Assembly (NCBI GenBank): GCA_016742175.1
Contig: JACVCH010000008.1
Span: 160,742-224,741 of the forward strand
Direction of reading: 5' to 3'
DNA: 64,000 bases
Origin: Rhizobiaceae bacterium
GTDB taxonomy: Bacteria > Pseudomonadota > Alphaproteobacteria > Rhizobiales > Rhizobiaceae
Positions 26,439-34,849 of this stretch are shown here, piece by piece. Both the position numbers and the translations under genes were made by a program. Numbering within the stretch: position 1 is the first letter of the stretch; each line of letters begins with the position of its first letter. The notes beneath the pieces were generated by a model, which was not told where the DNA came from, searched no databases, and saw only the letters and a list, made by a program, of their open reading frames with translations.

Positions 26439-27113
26439 GTGATGCGCCCCGTCCTGACAGCTTTCGCAACTTCGCCCGATCGGGGACGGGGCCTTGCGCG
26501 CGACTTCCGTGTGCGCTGGGCGCTTGAGGAGATTGGACAACCTTATGAGGTTCGTCTTCTGACCTTTGCCGAACTGAAACAGCCTGCCCATCGCACGCTC
26601 AATCCTTTCGGGCAGATCCCGACATGGCAGGACGGCCGCTGCGCTCTGTTCGAGTCCGGTGCGATCGTCCTGCATATCGCCGAGCGTCATCCTGGATTGA
26701 TGCCTGACGACAAGGTAGGTCGGGCCCGAACCATGGCCTGGATGTTCGCCGCGGTCGATACGGTCGAGCCGCCGATCTGGGAGTGGGACCTTGCGCGTAT
26801 GGTGGAAGGCGGCAAGCCATGGCACGCGGAGCGCCTGCCGATGCTGGAGCATCGCATCCACACGCGCTTGGCTGAGCTTGCCGCGTGGCTGGATCAACGC
26901 GATTGGCTGGAGTCCGAGTTTTCGGCCGGCGATCTGATGATGGTCGCCGTGCTGCGCCGTCTTCACGCATCCGGCCTTTTGGACGAACATCCCTCCGTTG
27001 CGGCGTTTATTGCACGGGGTGAGGCGCGTCCCGCGTTCTGTCGCGCATTCGCCGCGCAGAAAGCGGTCTTCGATGGTAAGGCCGCAAACGATGATGAGAG
27101 AGCCGCGACATGA
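26439..27113 (+). CDS. Glutathione S-transferase family protein
   Basis: 224 aa (possible start 3 nt later). N-terminal thioredoxin-fold domain with NPFGQIPTW and the glutathione gamma-glutamyl contact FESGAIVLHIAERH; C-terminal helical domain with FSAGDLMMVAVLRRLH. The usual N-terminal catalytic Tyr/Ser/Cys is not obvious in ATSPDRGRG, with Ser12 the best candidate. Overlaps the cupin gene by 4 nt. Suggests detoxification of an electrophile with the neighbouring MarR-GNAT regulator. Confidence 0.87.
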   Translation: MMRPVLTAFATSPDRGRGLARDFRVRWALEEIGQPYEVRLLTFAELKQPAHRTLNPFGQIPTWQDGRCALFESGAIVLHIAERHPGLMPDDKVGRARTMAWMFAAVDTVEPPIWEWDLARMVEGGKPWHAERLPMLEHRIHTRLAELAAWLDQRDWLESEFSAGDLMMVAVLRRLHASGLLDEHPSVAAFIARGEARPAFCRAFAAQKAVFDGKAANDDERAAT

Positions 27114-27523
27114 ACGATGTTTCGCACAAGGGGATCATCTGTCTGCCGCCTGGCGGTGGGCGACGCTACGAGATGGGCAGGCTGACGGCATTGTTCAAGG
27201 CGGACGGATCGGAAACGGATGAAGCGTATTCCGCCTCGGAATGGCTTTTGGACCCGGGCCAGCCAGGCGTCGGTGCTCACAAGCACGAGAGAAGCGACGA
27301 GATTTTTCTGGTTCTCGAGGGCAATCCGGAGTTTCTTCTGGACGACGCCTGGAGATCCTGTCCGGCCGGCAGCTTCCTGCGGATTCCCGCTGGCGTCACG
27401 CACAATTTCCGCAACTTCGGGCCGCTTCCGGCGCGTCTGTTCAGCATGTTTGTCGGTGCCGGGTTCGAACACAACATGCCCGCCATCATCGACTGGTTTG
27501 CAGCGCGCGAAGAAGAGGGGTGA
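27110..27523 (+). CDS. Cupin-domain protein
   Basis: 137 aa single-domain cupin. Motif 1 with metal-ligand His/Glu pattern is HKHERSDEIFLVLEG; motif 2 is PAGVTHNFRN. Small cupins of this type may be metal-dependent enzymes or sugar/ligand-binding proteins; the substrate is unknown. Coupled to the GST by a 4-nt overlap and to a short downstream frame by another. Confidence 0.85.
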   Translation: MNDVSHKGIICLPPGGGRRYEMGRLTALFKADGSETDEAYSASEWLLDPGQPGVGAHKHERSDEIFLVLEGNPEFLLDDAWRSCPAGSFLRIPAGVTHNFRNFGPLPARLFSMFVGAGFEHNMPAIIDWFAAREEEG

Positions 27524-27651
27524 CTGTTTCAGCCTGGCTGGAATCGTTCACGGACGATGGCCAGAAGCATGGTCTATGGCTCCGATACCATCCGAACGGC
27601 AGGCTGATGTATGAAGGCAACTACCAGAACGGCAAGAAGGTCGGTCTCTGA
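27520..27651 (+). CDS. Short MORN/YwqK-like repeat protein (possibly a fragment)
   Basis: 43 codons from a GTG overlapping the cupin stop. The product contains one repeat of the MORN/YwqK type (KHGLWLRYHPNGRLMYEGNYQNGKKVG) and little else. Families with this repeat are normally much longer, so it is either a tiny independent gene or the remnant of one. Coupling to the cupin gene supports expression. Confidence 0.45.
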   Translation: MTVSAWLESFTDDGQKHGLWLRYHPNGRLMYEGNYQNGKKVGL

Positions 27652-27744
27652 GGACTTTCGATGAGGGAGGCGCGCTGACCGGCAGGCACAAGCCCGGCAG
27701 GCGCAAGGAATAGTTCAAGTCTGATTTCGAAGACCTCGCAAGGT

Positions 27745-28134
27745 TCAGTAAGGCCGTTCCCCGACCCATTCCACGAGCTGGATTACCACACCATTAGGGT
27801 CCGTGATCTGAACGTGCCGCTCGCCCCACGCGTCCTGCCCAATCTCCGTTGTCGGTATGATGCCTTCACTGCCCAGTCGGCCCACTTCCTTCTCGAGGTC
27901 CTCGACGGTCAGGGCGAGCGTCAAACCCTGTGTCAGTTGGTGGCGCTGTGCTGCCGGGAGCGTCGGCAGACCCTCGCGCAGGAAAAACAGCGTCGGACCG
28001 CCGTTCGGATGATCGACGGCAGCTCCGCCGTCGAAGGAAAGAACCGTGCGATAGGAAAAGTGGTCGGCAAGGAAACCGGCCGATGCGGCGGGATCGATGA
28101 CTGTGAGCGTCACGGTGGTGGCAAGGACGTTCAT
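27745..28134 (-). CDS. VOC/glyoxalase-fold protein
   Basis: 129 aa from MNVLATTVTLTVIDP (an upstream in-frame start is less likely). Paired beta-alpha-beta-beta-beta modules typical of the vicinal-oxygen-chelate superfamily: FLADHFSYRTVLSFDGGAAV, then ERHVQITDPNGVVIQLVEWV, which carries the conserved DPNG..IQL-W ending. Could be a dioxygenase, glyoxalase or resistance protein; not resolvable. Downstream of the alpha/beta hydrolase in one probable TetR-controlled unit. Confidence 0.85.
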   Translation of the reverse strand: MNVLATTVTLTVIDPAASAGFLADHFSYRTVLSFDGGAAVDHPNGGPTLFFLREGLPTLPAAQRHQLTQGLTLALTVEDLEKEVGRLGSEGIIPTTEIGQDAWGERHVQITDPNGVVIQLVEWVGERPY

Positions 28135-28172
28135 GGAAAGGCACCTGCGGAAGCTGGATGCTTTGACGCGGA

Positions 28173-28967
28173 TCATGCGGGCTTGGCTGCGCTGCCGAAA
28201 AATTGACGGATCTCGGCGGCGATGAGCTCGGGTTCCACGACATGCCACTCGCCCATCAAGCTCTTGTGGCGCGCATTGGGGATGAGATGCGCCGCGCTTG
28301 CCGCCGATCCGGTCAGGTCATCGCTGCTGCCCTGGCTGTCCAGGACGAGCGTCGGCACCTCGACCGCGCGGCAGATTGCAGGCGTCATGCCGTCCGAGAG
28401 CATGCAATCATGGACGAGGCTGGGTGCGACGGCGACCATCATGGCCCATCGTTCCGTTGTCCGCATTCCGTCGATCAACTCTTGCGGCACACCGATTGCC
28501 GCGTGAAAAAGCGCCACAGCCTCTTCGTTGCGCCCGACCGTCACCAGCTTGTTCAACTCGCCTGTCAGCGGATCGGGACCGAAGTGCTTTTCGTCGCGCA
28601 GTGGCGGTTCGAGCAGGACCATGGCCGCGAGCGGAACGCCGCTTGCCGCAGCATGAAGGGCCAGCAGCGCGCCGGAGGAATAGCCGTAGGCGAAAACAGG
28701 TCCGCCGGCTGCCTCGACGAGCGCTGCCAGATCCTCAATTTCCCGCGCCGTCTGGTAGGGGCGGGTATCGCCGCTCTTGCCACGGCCGCGTCGGTCGAAG
28801 CGGATGACGGTGAAGTCGGAGGTCAGCAGCGGAACCAACCCGTCAAAGGCACTGAGGTTACGATAATGACCCGCCGGCTCGATCAGGATGAGGAAAGGGC
28901 CGCTGCCGCTGCAATCAAAGGCGATGCTCGTGCCGTCTTTTGACTGGGTGCTTAAGGAACTGGACAT
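28173..28967 (-). CDS. Alpha/beta hydrolase
   Basis: 264 aa, no signal peptide. Motifs: oxyanion region IEPAGHYR, FDRRGRGKSGDT, nucleophile elbow GYSSGA, acid probably in LVLDSQGSSDD and catalytic His in GEWHVVEPE. The GYSSGA elbow is typical of a large family of small-molecule esterases/hydrolases. Divergent from a TetR gene across two operator-like palindromes, so probably its target. Confidence 0.85.
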   Translation of the reverse strand: MSSSLSTQSKDGTSIAFDCSGSGPFLILIEPAGHYRNLSAFDGLVPLLTSDFTVIRFDRRGRGKSGDTRPYQTAREIEDLAALVEAAGGPVFAYGYSSGALLALHAAASGVPLAAMVLLEPPLRDEKHFGPDPLTGELNKLVTVGRNEEAVALFHAAIGVPQELIDGMRTTERWAMMVAVAPSLVHDCMLSDGMTPAICRAVEVPTLVLDSQGSSDDLTGSAASAAHLIPNARHKSLMGEWHVVEPELIAAEIRQFFGSAAKPA

Positions 28968-28982
28968 CGTTGCCTCTTTTGC

Positions 28983-29033
28983 GGTACTCGTGAGTACCCA
29001 AACTGCTGCAGCCTTTGGGTACTGTCAAGTACC
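28983..29033. promoter_or_regulatory. Two TetR-type operators in divergent promoter
   Basis: GGTACTC-gt-GAGTACC at 28983-28998 and GGTACT-gtca-AGTACC at 29018-29033. Same GGTACT half-site in both, centres 35 bp apart, between the hydrolase gene and the TetR gene. Binding by the TetR protein is inferred. Confidence 0.7.
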
Positions 29034-29047
29034 AAAACCAATAAGAG

Positions 29048-29710
29048 GTGATCGTGTCTGCACGGCAGAGCCGACGAGCCCGTCCCGAACATGACGATGT
29101 ACGACGCGTCATTCTGTCGACGACTGCCAGGCTCTATCGCGAAAGGGGCTATGACGGAACGAACACCGACGAGATCGCGGCTCTGTCGTCAGTGTCCAAA
29201 CGAACCCTCTATCGCCATTTCGCCGACAAGGACGAGCTTGTCCGTGCGGCGATCAAGAGCATGATCGATGCAGCCGAGGCGCAAGGCGCCGACGCGTTCG
29301 ACAGTCTTTCCGACTCGAACAATCTGGGTTCCGATCTTCGCCTGTTCGCGCGCCAGCATATCCGTGATGTGATTCAACCGGACATCATGCAGATGCGACG
29401 CCGCATCATCGCGGAGGTCGACCGGTTTCCCGAGGTCGCTGCGGCCTGGTACGCAGCCGGCCCGCGTCGCGGGCACGAAAAGCTCGCCACATGTTTCAAG
29501 CGCCTGCGTGAGCGTGGGCTGTTGCATATCGATGATCCCGAGCTTGCCGCAGAGCAGTTCAACTGGCTCATTCTGTCGACCCCGATGAACCGGGCAATGT
29601 TCGAAGCGGATTCGGTCTTGGACACCCGGATGCACGAGCGCTATGCGGATGAAGCGGTGCGGGTCTTCCTGGCCGCCTATGGTGTTGAGGAGACACGACG
29701 GGACGGCTGA
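29048..29710 (+). CDS. TetR-family transcriptional regulator
   Basis: 220 aa. N-terminal helix-turn-helix RRVILSTTARLYRERGYDGTNTDEIAALSSVSKRTLYRHFADKDEL is the TetR signature; the C-terminal ligand domain resembles the AefR-like type. GTG start at 29048 with AAGAGG upstream (a second GTG lies 6 nt on). Probably represses the divergent hydrolase/VOC pair and itself. Confidence 0.9.
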   Translation: MIVSARQSRRARPEHDDVRRVILSTTARLYRERGYDGTNTDEIAALSSVSKRTLYRHFADKDELVRAAIKSMIDAAEAQGADAFDSLSDSNNLGSDLRLFARQHIRDVIQPDIMQMRRRIIAEVDRFPEVAAAWYAAGPRRGHEKLATCFKRLRERGLLHIDDPELAAEQFNWLILSTPMNRAMFEADSVLDTRMHERYADEAVRVFLAAYGVEETRRDG

Positions 29711-29784
29711 TCGAACATTCCGCAGCTGCCGACGTCGGATGGCCCAGACATCATCGGATGGGCAGCGATTTCGTTTCGTATGAT

Positions 29785-29798
29785 TTGCGCAGGCGCAA
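29785..29798. promoter_or_regulatory. NnrR/Dnr-type box
   Basis: TTGCG-cagg-CGCAA, a perfect match to the NO-responsive NnrR-type consensus TTGCG-N4-CGCAA, 55 nt upstream of the DUF6522-like gene and nnrS. Confidence 0.75.
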
Positions 29799-29852
29799 AA
29801 ATGCGACCCGTGACCGGCGATAGGATCATGCTCGAATTCGTGGAGGCGACCC

Positions 29853-30479
29853 ATGTGCGCGGACGAGCGAGTGGAAACCACGGCCGCTCAGGCGAGGGAT
29901 GTCGAGATCGATGCCGAGTTTGCGGCCCGGGCCTTCGGCATTCCCGTCGCGCAGTTCATCGTCGAACTGCGGAGGGGCAACATCCATGGTCTCGTCGAAG
30001 ACGGCGCGGGGGAGGACGCCGGCCGCAGGCGCCTGAGACTGCGCTATCGCGGCCGGGAACTGCGCCTCATCCTTGAAGCTGGACGCATCGTCCAGTCGCC
30101 GCTCGACGAGAATGCACCCCCTCCGGAGCGCGACATCCTGGCGGAACGCGTCAGGCTGGCGCTGTCGCGTCGCGCCCGCCATGGCGTCCCGGTTGCGATC
30201 GATCGCCTGACCGACGAGGTGGATCCGCGCCGGCGGAAGGCCTCCGCCATTCGCGAGGCGCTCGATGCGATGACGGCTGCCGATGCCGCAGCCGGCCGGC
30301 CGCTCCTGACCGCTCTGGTGATCGAGAATGCGCAGGGCGAGCTTCCACCGGAGAGCTTCTTCGCGGCGTTGCGCGCAAAGGGGCTCTTCGCAGGCGAAGC
30401 GCGCGGGCTCGAAGCCTACGCCTTCCATGCTCGGCAGTTGCGCCGCGCCGTGCGCGCCTATGCCTGTCCGGAATCCTGA
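29853..30479 (+). CDS. DUF6522-like protein fused to a small domain shared with the 36.2-kb gene
   Basis: 208 aa. Residues 15-85 (VEIDAEFAARAFGIPVAQFIVELRRGNIHGLVE, GRRRLRLRYRGRELRLILE) resemble the DUF6522 family found near denitrification and haem-copper oxidase genes. Residues about 120-205 resemble the separate protein at 36169-36573 (compare AAGRPLLTALVIENAQGELPP with EGRPFIAALVVSKAGRGLPA). Both families lack assigned function. Directly behind an NnrR box and 9 nt before nnrS, which points to a role in nitrite/NO metabolism. Confidence 0.75.
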   Translation: MCADERVETTAAQARDVEIDAEFAARAFGIPVAQFIVELRRGNIHGLVEDGAGEDAGRRRLRLRYRGRELRLILEAGRIVQSPLDENAPPPERDILAERVRLALSRRARHGVPVAIDRLTDEVDPRRRKASAIREALDAMTAADAAAGRPLLTALVIENAQGELPPESFFAALRAKGLFAGEARGLEAYAFHARQLRRAVRAYACPES

Positions 30480-30488
30480 GCGCAGGCG

Positions 30489-31634
30489 ATGAGACATGTC
30501 CTCGATCAGGGCTTCCGGCCCTTCTTCCTTCTGGCCGGCCTTTGGGGTGGCCTGACCGTGCCGCTGTGGCTCGCTTCGCATGCCGGTCATATCGCCATCG
30601 CGCCGATCTATGGCGACCGCAACTGGCACGCACATGAACTCCTCTTCGGATATGCCGCGACGGCGGTCGCGGGCTTCCTGCTTACGGCGATCCCGAACTG
30701 GACCGGACGGCTCCCGGTGCGTGGATGGCCGCTTGCGGCGCTCGTCGGGATCTGGGTTGCGGGCAGGGCAGCGATGCTGTCGACGGCGGTGATCGGCCTT
30801 CTCGCCGCGGCTGTCGTCGATCTGGCGTTTCTCGCCACGCTGATCGTGATCGCCCTTCGCGAGATCATCCGCGGCCGCAACTGGCGCAATCTCATCGTGA
30901 TCGCTTTCGTCATATTGCTGTTCATCGCCAATGCGCTGTTCCACGCCTCCGTCATATCAGGGGCAAGCGCCGACCTGGCGCTGCGCCTGGCGATCGCGAC
31001 CCTGGTCATGCTGATCGTCCTGATCGGCGGCCGGATCGTGCCGAGCTTTACGCGCAACTGGCTCGTCAAGCGCGGTGCGAAGCTGCCGGCCGTGTTCGGG
31101 ACGGTCGATCGGATCGCAATGGCGGTATCCGTGCCGGCGCTCATCGTCTGGGTCGTGCAGCCTTTCGGCGTGCCGGCCTCGATCCTTTCCGGCGTGGCTT
31201 CGATGGCGCTCACGGTCCGCCTTGCGCGCTGGCGCGGCTGGGCAACGGCCCAGGAGCCGCTGCTTCTCGTCCTCCATCTCGGCTATCTGTTCGTGCCGCT
31301 CGGCTTCTTTGCGATCGCCGCAGCGCCCTGGCTTGGGTCGCCGCACGGCACTGTCGTCCACCTGTGGACGGTCGGCGCGATCGGCACGATGACGCTCGCC
31401 GTGATGACGCGAGCCTCGCTTGGTCACACCGGGCGCGTGTTGACGGCATCGCCTGTCACGACTGGGCTCTACGCCGCGATGATCGGTGCGGCCCTCGTGA
31501 GGGCCGTGGCGCCGTTGACGCCGTTCTACACCGAACTGCTTCTTCTTTCCGCCACGGCCTGGTCGGCTGCGCTCATCGGTTTCGTATTTGCCTTCTGGCG
31601 GGTGCTGACCGGTCCGCGCGCCGTGACGGCCTGA
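30489..31634 (+). CDS. nnrS: NnrS family haem-copper membrane protein
   Basis: 381 aa, about 12 transmembrane segments. NnrS landmarks: QGFRPFFLLAGLWG, NWHAHELLFGYAATAVAGFLLTAIPNWTGR, GRIVPSFTRNWL, HLWTVGAIGTMTLAVMTRASLGHTGR. It protects against NO and dinitrosyl-iron stress in denitrifiers. Follows the DUF6522-like gene after 9 nt under one NnrR-type box. Confidence 0.94.
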   Translation: MRHVLDQGFRPFFLLAGLWGGLTVPLWLASHAGHIAIAPIYGDRNWHAHELLFGYAATAVAGFLLTAIPNWTGRLPVRGWPLAALVGIWVAGRAAMLSTAVIGLLAAAVVDLAFLATLIVIALREIIRGRNWRNLIVIAFVILLFIANALFHASVISGASADLALRLAIATLVMLIVLIGGRIVPSFTRNWLVKRGAKLPAVFGTVDRIAMAVSVPALIVWVVQPFGVPASILSGVASMALTVRLARWRGWATAQEPLLLVLHLGYLFVPLGFFAIAAAPWLGSPHGTVVHLWTVGAIGTMTLAVMTRASLGHTGRVLTASPVTTGLYAAMIGAALVRAVAPLTPFYTELLLLSATAWSAALIGFVFAFWRVLTGPRAVTA

Positions 31635-31637
31635 TCT

Positions 31638-31651
31638 TTGCGCTGGCGCAA
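31638..31651. promoter_or_regulatory. NnrR/Dnr-type box
   Basis: TTGCG-ctgg-CGCAA, perfect palindrome, just after the nnrS stop and 57 nt before the DUF1858 gene. Confidence 0.75.
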
Positions 31652-31708
31652 TTGCACCTTTGCGATCGCGATCATCATGGCCGGCCAAAAAGAGGTGGAG
31701 TTCCTCCC

Positions 31709-31915
31709 ATGCCACTCGATCCGAACCAGTCCGTCGATGCGGCCATCAGGGCGCATCCGGCGCTGATGCAGGTCTTGATCCGCGAGCACATGGCCTGCGT
31801 CGGTTGCCCGCTGGTGACTTTCTGCTCGCTCGATTATGCCGCGGCCATGTACGGCAAGCGGCTCGTCGATCTCCAGCGGCGGCTGGACGGTGAGGAGCGG
31901 CGGGCATCAACATGA
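31709..31915 (+). CDS. DUF1858 small cysteine protein
   Basis: 68 aa. DUF1858 (PF08984) landmarks: SVDAAIRAHPALMQVLIREHMACVGCPLVTFCSLDYAAAMYG, with a CVGCP motif. Members accompany hybrid-cluster or denitrification genes and some are fused to Fe-S or NO-handling proteins. Preceded by an NnrR-type box and overlapping the next gene by 4 nt. Confidence 0.82.
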   Translation: MPLDPNQSVDAAIRAHPALMQVLIREHMACVGCPLVTFCSLDYAAAMYGKRLVDLQRRLDGEERRAST

Positions 31916-32133
31916 GCCCGGATGAAGAGCTCGGCGAAACCTCGATCGACGCGCTGGCCCGCCGACTCTATGACCGCTGCCATCCCGACGACAGCTTCGA
32001 CGAGATGAGACAGCGCGCGCGCTTTTCGAAAGAAGACCGCGGCCTCTTGCGCGACTGGCGCGCGGCGGCCCGTTCTCTGGCTGCGTCGGGAAATGAAGAT
32101 CGCAGGGTGCGTTTTGCGGCAGCGCAAAAATGA
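31912..32133 (+). CDS. Small hypothetical protein, NirK-proximal
   Basis: 73 aa, soluble, charged, helical (SIDALARRLYDRCHPDDSFDEMRQRARFSKEDRGLLRDW). No family recognised. Overlaps the DUF1858 gene by 4 nt (ATGA). Its last codons contain the NnrR-type box that serves the downstream pseudoazurin/nirK unit. Confidence 0.68.
   Translation: MSPDEELGETSIDALARRLYDRCHPDDSFDEMRQRARFSKEDRGLLRDWRAAARSLAASGNEDRRVRFAAAQK
32114..32127. promoter_or_regulatory. NnrR/Dnr-type box for pseudoazurin-nirK
   Basis: TTGCG-gcag-CGCAA, perfect match, located within the last codons of the preceding gene and 85 nt before the pseudoazurin start. Confidence 0.78.
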
Positions 32134-32211
32134 GCGCATGCCGACCGCTATCAATGGTTCGCAAGGGCCGCGGATGAGAGCCGGCCCCGGATGGCACGAA
32201 AGGAAAGACCG

Positions 32212-32673
32212 ATGAAACTGCGCCCTGCAACGCTTGCCGCCGCGACCCTGATGGCCGGGATTATGGCCGCTCTGCCGGCGATCGCGGCCGATCACGAGGT
32301 CAGGATGCTCAACATGGGCGAGGACGGCCAGCGCATGGTGTTCGAGCCGGCCTATCTGGAGATCGAACCCGGCGACACGGTGACCTTCCTCGCCACCGAC
32401 CCCTCGCACAATTCGGAGATCATCGCCGGCATGCTGCCCGAGGGCGCAGAAGGCTGGAAGGGCAGGATCAACGAGGAACTGACGGTCACCTTCGATCAGG
32501 AAGGCATCTACGGCTACAAATGCCTGCCGCATTACGGGATGGGCATGGTCGGCATCGTCAAGGTCGGCGAGGCCGCGCCCAATCTCGACGACGCGAAGGC
32601 TGTCCGCCATCCCGGCCAGGCTGCCAAGCGCATGGCAGAACTCCTCGACGACGTCGACGTCGCCAGCAACTGA
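32212..32673 (+). CDS. Pseudoazurin
   Basis: 153 aa periplasmic blue-copper protein. Signal peptide residues 1-24 (LAAATLMAGIMAALPAIAA). Type I copper ligands: His in PSHNSE, then Cys, His and Met in YKCLPHYGMGM. Pseudoazurins are electron donors to NirK, whose gene follows 23 nt on. Start ATG 32212 is preferred over an upstream ATG giving seven extra residues, since it has the cleaner signal peptide. Confidence 0.94.
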   Translation: MKLRPATLAAATLMAGIMAALPAIAADHEVRMLNMGEDGQRMVFEPAYLEIEPGDTVTFLATDPSHNSEIIAGMLPEGAEGWKGRINEELTVTFDQEGIYGYKCLPHYGMGMVGIVKVGEAAPNLDDAKAVRHPGQAAKRMAELLDDVDVASN

Positions 32674-32696
32674 TCGCAACCTGAAAGGCAACGATC

Positions 32697-33833
32697 ATGA
32701 CCATCAATCATCAACGCGATGACGCCGCCCGGACGACCGGCAACGCAATGACGCGCCGCTCGGTGCTGGCGGGCACGGCCGGTCTCACGCTCGGCACGCT
32801 GACCATGGCCGGCAATGCGCAGGCCGATCATCCGCGCGGCAGCCCTGCGGGCCATTCCGGCGCGCACGGCAATCCGGCCCGCAGCCTAAGCGAGCGGATC
32901 TATCCCGTGCCGCAGGATGCGGTCGCCGACATTGCCCACGATCCGACCGCGATCCCCGGCCCCATCGCGCGGCGCGAGCCGGAGACGGTGCGGGTCGATC
33001 TGGAAACGGTCGAACTGGAAGCCAAGCTCGACCGACAGGCGACCTTCCGATACTGGACCTTCAACGGCACGGTGCCCGGGCCCTTCGTGCGGGTGCGTGT
33101 GGGCGACTTGGTGGAGGTTCATCTGAAGAACCATCCCGAAAGCTGGCATATGCACAATATCGACTTCCACGCAGCGACCGGCCCCGGCGGTGGCGCGGAG
33201 GCGACGAACGCGGCTCCCGGCGAGGAAAAGGCGTTCCGGTTCAAGGCGCTCAATCCGGGCCTCTACGTCTACCACTGTGCTGTGCCGCCGGTGGCCATGC
33301 ACATCGCCAACGGCATGTATGGCATGATCCTCGTTGAGCCCGAGGAAGGATTGCCGCCGGTCGACCGGGAGTTCTACGTCATGCAGGGCGAGATCTACAC
33401 GACCGAGGCTTTCGGGACGGCCGGTCTCCTGACCGAGGACTACGCCAAGCTGCTCGACGAGCGGCCCGAATTCTTCGTCCTCAATGGGCATGTCGGCGCG
33501 CTGACGGAGCATTTCCCGCTGAAGGCCAATGTGGGCGAGACGATCCGCATCTTCTTTGGCGTCGGCGGGCCGAACTTCACCTCGTCCTTCCATGTCATCG
33601 GCGAGATATTCGACCGCGTATACGTCAACGGCTCGGTGACGAGCGCGCCGCAGACCGATGTCCAGACGGTGGTCGTGCCGGCCGGTGGCGCGGTGGTCAC
33701 GGAGATGAAGCTCGAAGTACCCGGCCGCTACGTGCTGGTCGACCATTCGTTGTCACGCGTGGAGCGGGGCCTTGCTGGCTGGCTGGACGTCGAGGGCGAG
33801 GAAAACCCCGACATCTTCTCCCCGATCGTGTGA
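32697..33833 (+). CDS. nirK: Copper-containing nitrite reductase, AniA-like class
   Basis: 378 aa. Twin-arginine signal (TRRSVLAGTAGLTLG) for export of the folded enzyme. Reduces nitrite to NO. Type 1 and 2 copper ligands are intact: WHMHNIDFHAATG, YHCAVPPVAMHIANGMYG, SSFHVIGEIFDRVYV. The HCAVPPVAMHIANGMYG segment and the later NGHVGALTEHFPL align better with AniA-type NirK than with the Alcaligenes type. Transcribed with pseudoazurin behind an NnrR box; a terminator follows. Confidence 0.96.
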   Translation: MTINHQRDDAARTTGNAMTRRSVLAGTAGLTLGTLTMAGNAQADHPRGSPAGHSGAHGNPARSLSERIYPVPQDAVADIAHDPTAIPGPIARREPETVRVDLETVELEAKLDRQATFRYWTFNGTVPGPFVRVRVGDLVEVHLKNHPESWHMHNIDFHAATGPGGGAEATNAAPGEEKAFRFKALNPGLYVYHCAVPPVAMHIANGMYGMILVEPEEGLPPVDREFYVMQGEIYTTEAFGTAGLLTEDYAKLLDERPEFFVLNGHVGALTEHFPLKANVGETIRIFFGVGGPNFTSSFHVIGEIFDRVYVNGSVTSAPQTDVQTVVVPAGGAVVTEMKLEVPGRYVLVDHSLSRVERGLAGWLDVEGEENPDIFSPIV

Positions 33834-33860
33834 CTGGAACATCAGGAATGACCAGTCTCG

Positions 33861-33889
33861 ACGGCCCCCTATCAAGGGGGGCCGTTTGT
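33861..33889 (+). terminator. Rho-independent terminator after nirK
   Basis: ACGGCCCCC-loop-GGGGGCCGT (33861-33869 and 33877-33885) followed by a short T-containing tail, 28 nt downstream of the nirK stop. Confidence 0.72.
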
Positions 33890-33932
33890 CATGCGCGGCT
33901 CTGCCCTTATAGTGGAGGAACCCGACAGGTGG

Positions 33933-34643
33933 ATGAAAAAGGTGACGATGCAAGAGGCCAGGAGGGCAAACCCGGCGCGGATTGCGGAAACGGAGCTTTT
34001 CAGGGATCTCGACGCGGGCGCCCTGAAAAGCGTCATGGCGTGCGCGGTGGAAACGTCGGCCCGGGCGGGTGAGACGCTCTTCCATCAGGGCGACGACCCG
34101 GATCGGCTGTATCTGGTGACGAGCGGTGTCGTGAAACTGAGCCAGATCGCGCCGAACGGCGCGCAGCACGTTCTGCGTCTTATGTCCGCCGGCGACGTCA
34201 TTGGATGCGTCGCCGTCTTCAATCGGTTTCCCTATCCCGTGACCGCGAGCGTGGCCGAGGATGCCGTTGTCGTCTCATGGGCGGAACCGCAGTTCCGGCA
34301 TCTGATGGAAGACCATCCGGCATTGATGACCAACGCGCTGCGGACGGTTGGCACGCGCACGCAGGAATTCGTGGCGCGTTTGGGTGAGGTCAACGGCGCC
34401 AGCGCCGAGCAGAAGGTTGCTCGCGCCGTTCTGCGGCTGGCACGCCAGGCCGGGATCAAGGAAACGGCCGGCGTTCGGGTCGGAATGACGCGGCAGGATC
34501 TAGCCGACATGACCGGCATCACCTACTTCACGATCAGCCGGGTCCTGAGCGACTGGAAACGGCAAGAGCTGATCGAAGCCGGCAGGCACGACATCATGAT
34601 CCGTAATCCACATGCGCTGTTGCGCCTGTCGGATGGCGACTAG
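33933..34643 (+). CDS. nnrR: Crp/Fnr-family regulator, NnrR-like
   Basis: 236 aa from ATG 33933 (ATG 33948 or the opening at 33891 are alternatives). Cyclic-nucleotide-binding-like barrel (TLFHQGDDPDRLYLVTSGVVKLSQIAPNGAQHVLRLMSAGDVIG) and C-terminal winged helix MTRQDLADMTGITYFTISRVLSDWKRQELIEAG. No Fe-S cysteine cluster. The recognition helix lacks the FNR Glu-Ser-Arg pattern, as in NnrR/Dnr proteins reading TTGCG. Neighbour of nirK and likely reader of the four TTGCG boxes; assignment by context and family. Confidence 0.85.
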   Translation: MKKVTMQEARRANPARIAETELFRDLDAGALKSVMACAVETSARAGETLFHQGDDPDRLYLVTSGVVKLSQIAPNGAQHVLRLMSAGDVIGCVAVFNRFPYPVTASVAEDAVVVSWAEPQFRHLMEDHPALMTNALRTVGTRTQEFVARLGEVNGASAEQKVARAVLRLARQAGIKETAGVRVGMTRQDLADMTGITYFTISRVLSDWKRQELIEAGRHDIMIRNPHALLRLSDGD

Positions 34644-34849
34644 CGCGCGACAAGAAGGACAGCTTTCGCTGCATCTCGCAACCTCCAGCATCGGGCCACG
34701 AGCAGCGGAGGAACGGGCGCCGGAGGGCAGAACAAGAACCAATCAGTCTGATTATGGATGAGGTGCTGGGAGGCAGCGAAACCTCTCAGATGTGCCGGAC
34801 TCTGGGAGCCCTCCCTGCATAGAGGTTGGAAAGCCCAGGTTCCGCTGAA

